A stretch of 64,000 bases of DNA from contig NC_081409.1 of assembly GCF_030272615.1 (NCBI RefSeq), forward strand, positions 915,048,340 to 915,112,339, in the 5' to 3' direction. The notes under the pieces are model-generated. The model was given only the letters and a program-made list of their open reading frames with translations. It made no database searches and was not told the origin of the DNA. Origin of the DNA: Cryptomeria japonica (lineage: Eukaryota; Streptophyta; Pinopsida; Cupressales; Cupressaceae). The first letter of the stretch is position 1, and each line of letters begins with the position of its first letter. Positions 57,169-64,000 of this stretch are shown here, piece by piece. A program made the position numbers and the translations under genes.

Positions 57169-60060
57169 GTTTCAACCTGTGGGTCCACATGGATACTAGA
57201 TTCTGGCGCTTCTCACTATATGACACACACTCAATAGTTGGTTACTTTTCTTGCCTCTTGTGGTATTTCATAGATTGCAGTGGGTGACTCAGTTCAACTT
57301 TCAATCTTGGGTCAGGTTCTGTTTTTTTGGATGGGGGTACTCTACAGAATGTTCTGGTTGTCCCTAACATCTCGACGAACCTCCTGTCCATTTATCAGAT
57401 TTGTCAGTTTGGCTCTGGTAAGACAGTTGAGTTCTCACCACATGATGTGGTTATTCGGGACCTCCATGACCCTGATTTGGTTGTGGCTACTGGTAGTGTT
57501 GATACTATATCTCGTCTCTACAGATTTGATGACTTTGAGCTCCCTTCGGGTACAGGTTCATCTCTTATAGCACATGCAGATTCAGTGAGTCAGCTTTGGC
57601 ATGAGCGCTTGGGCCATGTCAATTACAGATATCTTCAGCAGATGAGTACACAACCATTTGTTCTTGGGCTCCCACATATTTCCTTTACTGATGGTGTTTG
57701 TCATGGTTGTGTGCTTGGCAAGCATCATAGAAATCTCTTTCCGGAGGGAAGAGCCTCCCGTGCATTGACACCCTTGGAGTTGATTCACAGTGATCTCATG
57801 TCATTTCCCACTCCTTTTTCTGGGGCCAAGTATGTACTCACTTTTATTGATGACTTTTCCATACGCACATGGGTGTACTTTCTTAAGTACAAGTTTGATG
57901 TCTTTGATTCCCTACACCCCTCATCAGAATGGTGTCACTGAGCGCAAGAACATAACTTTACGGGAGATGGCGAATTGTATGATTTAGTCCAGGTCCATGG
58001 ATTTGTCCTTTTGGGCTGAGGCAGTCAATTGTACCAACTATATTCAAAATCGGATGCCTCACAAGGCAATTCGACATATGACTCCTGAGGAGGCTTGGTC
58101 TCATGACAAGCCCGATGTTTCTTTTTTCCGAGTGTTTGCAAGTGAGGCATGGGCTTTTATTCCTGATGCTCAAAGGAAATCCATGGAGCGGAAGAGCCGA
58201 CCCCTCATTTTTGTTGGCTACTGTGAGGATGTTAAGGCGCACAGGTTGTTTGATCCTGATTCTAGAGAGATCATGTTTCGACGGGATGTTCAATTTGATG
58301 AGTGCCTTCCCACAGTGGATACCCTGACTCCAGTGTCTACTCCTCTGCTTACTCCGACCACTGCACCTCTTCAAGATCTTTTTGAGGATGATTCTGATGA
58401 CGGTGCTGATGATCCACCATCCCCACCTCCACCTGCTCCACCTCAAATGCCCAAGTGGGCTCGCCTTACTATTGAGGCGACAGGTCTTATGGCCGGTGAT
58501 CCTTTAGATACTCGTCGCACCTGTTCTCATACTGTGGATTCTAGTCTTTTGAGTCATGCTATTTCAGATGATCCTCAGAAGTTTTCAGAGGCTACCGGAC
58601 ACCCTGAGTGGGATTGCGGTATGGAGGAGGAATATTCTTCTTTGATGAGGAATCATAATTGGGATTTCTGTCCTCTTCCTAAGGGCAGAAGGATGGTTAG
58701 GTGCCGCTGGTTGTATCGCACTAAGTATGTTGTTGATGGTTCCATTGATAAGTACAAAGCGCGTCTTGTTGCGAAGGGGTTTTCATAGGTTGAGGGTATT
58801 GATTACTCCAAGACATTTGCCCTTGTCGCCAAGATGAACTCCATTCGCTTTGTACTATCTCTTGCAGCCTCTCGGGGATGGCCCGTTTTTTAGATGGATG
58901 AGAAGAGTGCATTTTTGCATGGGGACCTACAGGATGAAATCTACATGGATCAGCCTCAGGGATTTGTGCAGGATAGTTATTTGGTTTGCAGACTTTGACG
59001 TTCATTGTATGGTCTCAAACAGGCCCCTTGGGCTTGGTATGAGAAGATGAATTCTTTCTTGCTCTCCACTGGGTTCACCCTTAGTCATTCTGATCACATA
59101 GTGTACATTCAGCTTCTTGAGGGTTCGATCCTGATTCTTGTGCTATATGTTGATGATCTCCTCATCATAGGTAGCTCATCCTCTATGATTTAGCATACCC
59201 AGCGAGCCTTGATGGAGCAGTTTGAGATGAGAGATCTTGGTCTTCTGCACTATTTCCTTGGTCTTCAGGTGATTCAACCTTTTGATGGGATCTACATTTA
59301 CCAGCAGAAGTATGCTCTTGACATGCTTCGATGCTTTGGCATGCTTGATTGCAAGCCTACTCCCACTCCTTTTCAGTCAGGGGTTGTTTTGATTACTTCT
59401 TGTCCCACTCCTTCAGTTGATTCTACACTTTACAGGCAGTTGGTTGGCAGTTTGTTGTACCTGACTCACACTCGTCCTGATATTTCCTTTGCGGTTGGCC
59501 TTGTCTCTCGATTCTCCCATGATCCTCATGAGAGTCATTGGCAAGCTGCCAAACGTATTTTGAGGTACATCCAGGGGCACTAGTACTCATGGCATTCACT
59601 ACACATCAGGGGAACCTCACATTGTTGGCTACACTGACTCAGATTGGGCTTCTGATGTCACTGATCGGAGGTCTACTTCTAGCTTTGTTTTTTGTCTTGG
59701 CTCTGGCCCTATCACATGGTCTTGCAAGAAGCACACTACTCATGCATTATCATCTATAGAGGCTGAGTACCGCATTGCCATGCTCGCCAGTTAGGAGATC
59801 TTATGGCTACGACAGTTGATGACTAAGTTTGGTTTTCCTCTTGATTGTCCCACTCTTCTTTGGTGTGACAATCAGAGTGCTATTCATATTTCCCACAACC
59901 CGATAGAGCATTAGCGGACGAAGCACATTGAGCTTCACATGCATTTCATCCACTAGTTGATTCAGGATGGTGTTCTCATTTTGGAATACATTCCCACTGC
60001 CGAGCAGTTGCAAACATCTTCACGAAACCTTTTGCATCGCCGCGCTATCTTTAGTTGCGC
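57169..60060 (+). pseudogene. Copia-3 pol remnant, integrase core partly deleted
   Basis: Protease WILDSGASHYM near 57190-57225. Pre-integrase SQLWHERLGHVNYR and CHGCVLGKHH. Integrase first Asp (HSDLMSF). Then the frame jumps from FLKYKFDVFD to IPYTPHQNGVTERKN at about 57910, so the segment with the second catalytic Asp (DNGGE region) is missing. Reverse transcriptase has stops at 58786-58788, about 58894, about 58999 and about 59191, but YVDDLLIIG is intact (about 59146). RNase H YTDSDWASDVTDRRSTS follows a frameshift near 59583. Several later stops precede the tail at about 60060. Confidence 0.88.
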
Positions 60061-60305
60061 TCTATGCTTGGGGTGAAGGAAGTTGTCCTTGGGGGGACTT
60101 TATGAGGCCTTCCTTCCTTCTTTTTCTTTCAGCATGTTCTTTTATCTCTTTTTGGAGAGGAATTTTTTCCCACTGGGTTTTCTCCTTTGTCTCCGTTTCA
60201 TAGAGATTTCATTGTATTTGGGTACCTGATCAAGCCTTGTTGCCGGGACCCATCTTTCCTACTTTCAGTAGTTGTTCTAGGTTTTAACTTCTCCCTAAGT
60301 CTAGC

Positions 60306-60316
60306 TTAAGGGGGGG
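60306..60316 (+). other. Copia-3 polypurine tract
   Basis: TTAAGGGGGGG directly before the 3' LTR; nearly the same words (CTTAAGGGGGGG) precede LTR2 of the TRIM at 45585-45593. Confidence 0.85.
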
Positions 60317-60683
60317 TGTTAGAGTAATTGGGTCTTTACTTGATTAATTAAGCAATATTTGTTTAATTCTTTAAGTTCCCTATTATCTTTTACACTTAAG
60401 GTAACATTAGGTGCATAATAATTAATTCTTTTATTAATTATTATGTGCAAGCCTAGGGTTTTTCCTTTAGGGTTTCTTGACCTATTAAAGGTTAATTTTT
60501 TATTTATTTGTATCATTATATCATTACACATTTTGGTGAATATTGAGCTCTCCTCTTTTGAGCATATTTTCCTGTGTTTTGTTCTTCAGATTGTTTTGCT
60601 TCATTTCTTCTCCTTGTGACATATTGTTTTATCTTGCAGAAGATCTTTAGGCTTCTATGGTGTTGTGTTTCTCAACTCCAACA
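60317..60683 (+). repeat. Copia-3 3' LTR (367 bp)
   Basis: It runs from TGTTAGAGTAATTGGGTC to CAACTCCAACA and is followed by the duplication GTGAC. Confidence 0.92.
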
Positions 60684-60688
60684 GTGAC

Positions 60689-61500
60689 AAGTGGTATGCT
60701 TGCAGAGGATTCTTGGCTTGTGAGGTTGGATCATCAACTTCTAGAGCTAGTGTTAGTACTATTATTAGACCATACAATAGTTGTCATAATAGTAGAAGTG
60801 AATGTAGGAATTGGAGATGTCAACATGGATATTGGCACCTATGTCCTTACTTGGTTTTGAGGAGACACATTATTGATGATTTTTGTGCCACTCGATAATG
60901 ACATAACGTTTGTATCCACCATGTGAACTGGGATACATAGGATTTTTACACGATGTAAATCATTGAATAAAAATATCTTTAGATTATGTATAAAAGGGCC
61001 AACCTCCTTGACCAATGGTTTTGTGCTTAAGAAATTTTGGAATCTATCCAACTCATTGTCTAGTTTTTAAATTTTAGCCTCATGAACTTGTAGCATAGAG
61101 TGGTACATCTCTAGGGAATCATGAAGTGATTATGACTTAGAGATCATCAACAAGGTAATATTAATGTTAAAATAAGCTTGCATTCTTGTACTTCTTGAAG
61201 CAAAGGTGTTAATGAATTTAGGTTCAACGCCAAAGCTACTCAAAGCATGAGAGGTCGTTATATAGTTGTATTCTTGGAAGTGTGGAGACTTGCAAGAGAG
61301 ACACAAACCACTCAAACACACCAATGAAACATTATATTAGAGATTAGAATCAACAAAACAAGGTAGTCAGTCAAAAACTTTCAAAATCATCTCATTGTCC
61401 TCTATCTCCATGGATCCCTTAGATTCAAGGTGGCTCTCAGCTTGGAAGAGCACTTGATCTTGGGATGACTACTCAAAGAACGAGAGATAGTGTATGATCT
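60689..61500. other. intergenic stretch, no gene seen
   Basis: Continuation of the sequence interrupted by Copia-3. Short frames only (60657-60860, 60839-61051), without recognisable domains. Confidence 0.35.
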
Positions 61501-62704
61501 AAGATCTAAATGAATGCATCTAAGATCCTAGTGGTAATTTTGATATGGATATGAAACTATGATATTGAGATGGTGCAAAATGATGAGATTGATATGAAAC
61601 TAAACTAGCATGAAAATGATATAAGCATGGAAATGAAACTAACATGATATATTACTAACATGATATGCAAAACATGATAAATCTAGGCTATGATGCTACT
61701 AAATGATCTAATTACTACTTTCAAAGAGAGGCTAAAATGCTAAATGCTATGTGACTATAGTGTAGATGCATCAAACTTAGCTGCTTGGATTGAAGAAATG
61801 GGCTCTATTTATAAATGATTTGGTCAAATGTACGGCCAAGATTGAATTGGCTTGAGAAGGGTTAGGATTGAAAGTTATCAATCCATGTGAGATCTTCAAT
61901 CCAATCTCATGTTGACAAATGTCACCATGAAGAGGCTCGAAAGGATGTTAAGTAAGCATTAGATGCTTATTATGATTTGAGGGTTAACCTTAAGAGGATG
62001 AACCATTGGATAAGGCTATTATCCAAGGATGAGGGCTATTGTCCAAGAGTTAAACTCTTGTGCAAAGTTAGATGATGGTCAAAGGGACAACCATCATGGG
62101 CTAGGGTGATGTCTTGTAAGAGGCATTAAATGCTCTTTGGAGACTTCGGAGGTTAACTTGTTGGAAGGTAGATAACCTTCAAGGCTTTTGTAAGGGCCTT
62201 ACAAGTTTGGAAGACTCAACAAGTTGAATTGTTGAAAAAGGTTAGGTCTTCAACACATTTTAAAGACTTTCCCCAAATTTGGAGAAGTGACTCCTCCAAA
62301 TTTAGGGAGGTGACATGATTAGAGGAATTTAGGCTAGTTAAGAGGGATTTGAAGACTTCTAGAAGAATGATTAGGAGGTTAATGGAAAATGTAGGAGAAT
62401 GCAAGCGGGATAAATAGGATTTTTATTTAAAATAAAAAAAGATTTATTTCAACTAAAACTAATGCAACTTGCATTTGTTGGAAAATGCAAGTGGGGGGGA
62501 TTTTACAAATAAATATTGATTTATTTATTTGCAGAAAGGATTTTAATTAAATAATGGAAGAAAGGGGATATTGATTAAATGTTGTATTTAATTAATGGTT
62601 AGATAGAAGAAAAAGAGATATTAATTAAACCTAATAGGATGGATAAATGATAATTAAATAAATGAAATTCATTTAATTAAGTGTGCAAGTTTTAGGCGTC
62701 TACA
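61501..62704 (-). mobile_element. Probable Gypsy-type LTR (1.2 kb)
   Basis: Minus-strand start TGTAGACGCCTAAAACTTGC (62704) and end AGATCATACA (61501), giving TGTA/TACA ends. A minus-strand TATA TTTATAAATAGAGCCC lies near 61802-61817, about 890 bp from the start. Flanking ATAG occurs on both sides (61497-61500 and 62705-62708), a 4-bp match only. No internal region is adjacent, so it may be a solo LTR. The Gypsy label rests on resemblance of the start to plant Ty3-type LTRs. Confidence 0.5.
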
Positions 62705-64000
62705 ATAGTAAATTCTTCTAATAAGAATTTCATATTCACAGATCACCAGGTCATAAAAATAATAAAGAAGTATAAGTTTTAAAGCACATATATCATCCTA
62801 GAAAGTGATGAAACGGAAGAAAGTGATGATAAGAGGATAGGTTGATGAGATGTTAGAAGAAAATGTTTTAAATTTTTGTTTTATAAAATAAACACAATAT
62901 TTCTACGAATTCCAAATAAGATACTCACATATATCATGCCACTAATTAGCAAATTAATGAAGAACAACAATGTATGCAAGAAAAATTAAAATGATTGCAA
63001 GTGCAAGATAAGTTGGATCAACCAAAATAATGACCATGAAATGTGATCCTAGAGTAACATGGATTTAACCTAGGATTAATTCCTTTGCACGTGCATCATT
63101 ATTAGGTGTGAATGGGATTGACTATAGGACTCAAGGGAGAGCAAAATTGTCTTAAATCCATACCTTTTTTATTTGATTATTTGTGTGTTGTTGATGATTG
63201 AACGTGTGTAGAGAACAACGCTAAAAGAGGATAAATTGAACAAGATTAACAAAATGAAAAAGAGATTAGAAATACAGATGAAAGTAGTAGATCTAAAAAT
63301 GAGGTATAGTGATGAACCCATGGCTACAACCTGGACTTGACTAAGAAGAACAAGGGTGTTAGGCGTTAGAGTCCAAAAGTAGAAAAGTGTAGATGCTAGT
63401 GTCAGGAACTAGATGAGGATGTATCTAGGTTGTTGTCCTAAAAATCTAAGGCCAAATTAGCAAGACACTAGCACTAGGCACTGTACTCTTAGGGTTTTTG
63501 GCTTTGTAAATTTTGAAACTATTAGTTACTATATAATTTGTTCGTTGGTGCCACTATCACAATTTGAAACCCTTAGATATGCAACTACACACACAAAAGA
63601 GAGGAAAATCTTGTGCTTTGTAGGGGCTTTCCCAAGTAAAACCCCCATGTTGGTGTTCTCACCTCCATAATAAAAATTATGATAGATATAAAAATCATAT
63701 GCTCTTAGGCAAGCATAGACAAAGAAGTAACATAAAAAATAATGATTACCTTGAGCATGAAACACTTTCTTGAATCTCATGTAAGGTAATGATGACTTTC
63801 TCTCACAAAATTCTATAATATGTTGGTATAACATAATAACAATGAATAATACATGATAAGAGATCATAGTATACTTGATTGATATCTTCAAATTTCTCTT
63901 CTTGATAGATCTTAAATTCCTACTAGAAATACTTGAATTTCCATATTGATGATTATATTTTTCTTTCATTATGTATTTCAAAGAGGGCCACATTTATGTG
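62705..64000. other. intergenic stretch, no gene seen
   Basis: AT-rich. The longest frame, 154 codons on the minus strand at 63529-63993, is Tyr/Ile/Phe/Lys-rich with no domain and is probably chance. Confidence 0.35.

Larger units (their letters stand above)
54559..60683 (+). mobile_element. Copia-3: full-length Ty1-copia element with internal deletion, TSD GTGAC
   Basis: LTRs 54559-54911 and 60317-60683. The duplication GTGAC is perfect at 54554-54558 and 60684-60688. It has a long leader (about 1.3 kb), gag, a broken pol and a purine tract. The family is distinct from Copia-1 and Copia-2 (short LTRs, long leader, intact YVDD). Confidence 0.95.

Noticed and set aside
63529-63993. 154-codon minus-strand ORF
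   Set aside because: Composition is AT-driven, no domain or homolog-like motif, and no promoter or splice context; probably chance.

Overview
The window looks like nuclear DNA of a gymnosperm, most likely a conifer. It is AT-rich and almost wholly built of nested LTR retrotransposons. The one ordinary protein-coding gene has widely spaced small exons with very long introns. The organism call is an inference from this architecture; there is no species marker.

Layout. 1-2132: truncated minus-strand unit of a pol-less LTR family, here called GL (giant LTR-like units; TGTTG...CAACA ends, 5-bp target duplications). It sits in the 3' end of a Copia element (2133-2776), next to the LTR of another element (2777-3226). 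An unrecognised minus-strand ORF (11373-12130 continuing at 3372-3641) is split by GL unit D (3647-11367, duplication CAACC). D itself contains a plus-strand GL unit (5269-9435).

13172-51623: plus-strand host gene, C-terminal exons 13172-13239, 43951-44117, 44292-44333, 51063-51116 and 51301-51623, all compatible in splice phase. The first visible intron would be about 30.7 kb. It holds an LTR (13434-15131), GL unit A (15457-21721), a complete but dead Copia (22798-28887), a broken hAT transposase gene (28920-31724) cut by two LTRs, and GL unit C (32013-42455). C itself contains GL unit B (33383-about 40478) and a Copia solo LTR (40765-41864). A later intron holds Copia-2 (44906-50832). Copia-2 carries a 334-bp TRIM (45395-45728) whose LTRs each contain a full tRNA-like cloverleaf.

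51624-64000: no recognisable host gene. Copia-3 (54559-60683) and a probable Gypsy-type minus LTR (61501-62704) lie here.

The two most unusual items are the TRIM with a tRNA-like LTR, and GL units A and B. Units A and B have the ends and duplications of solo LTRs but contain a roughly 1,190-codon reading frame upstream of the TATA box, with no reverse transcriptase, protease, integrase or zinc knuckle. All transposon reading frames are damaged, mostly by single G-to-A type stop codons, so nothing here looks autonomous now.
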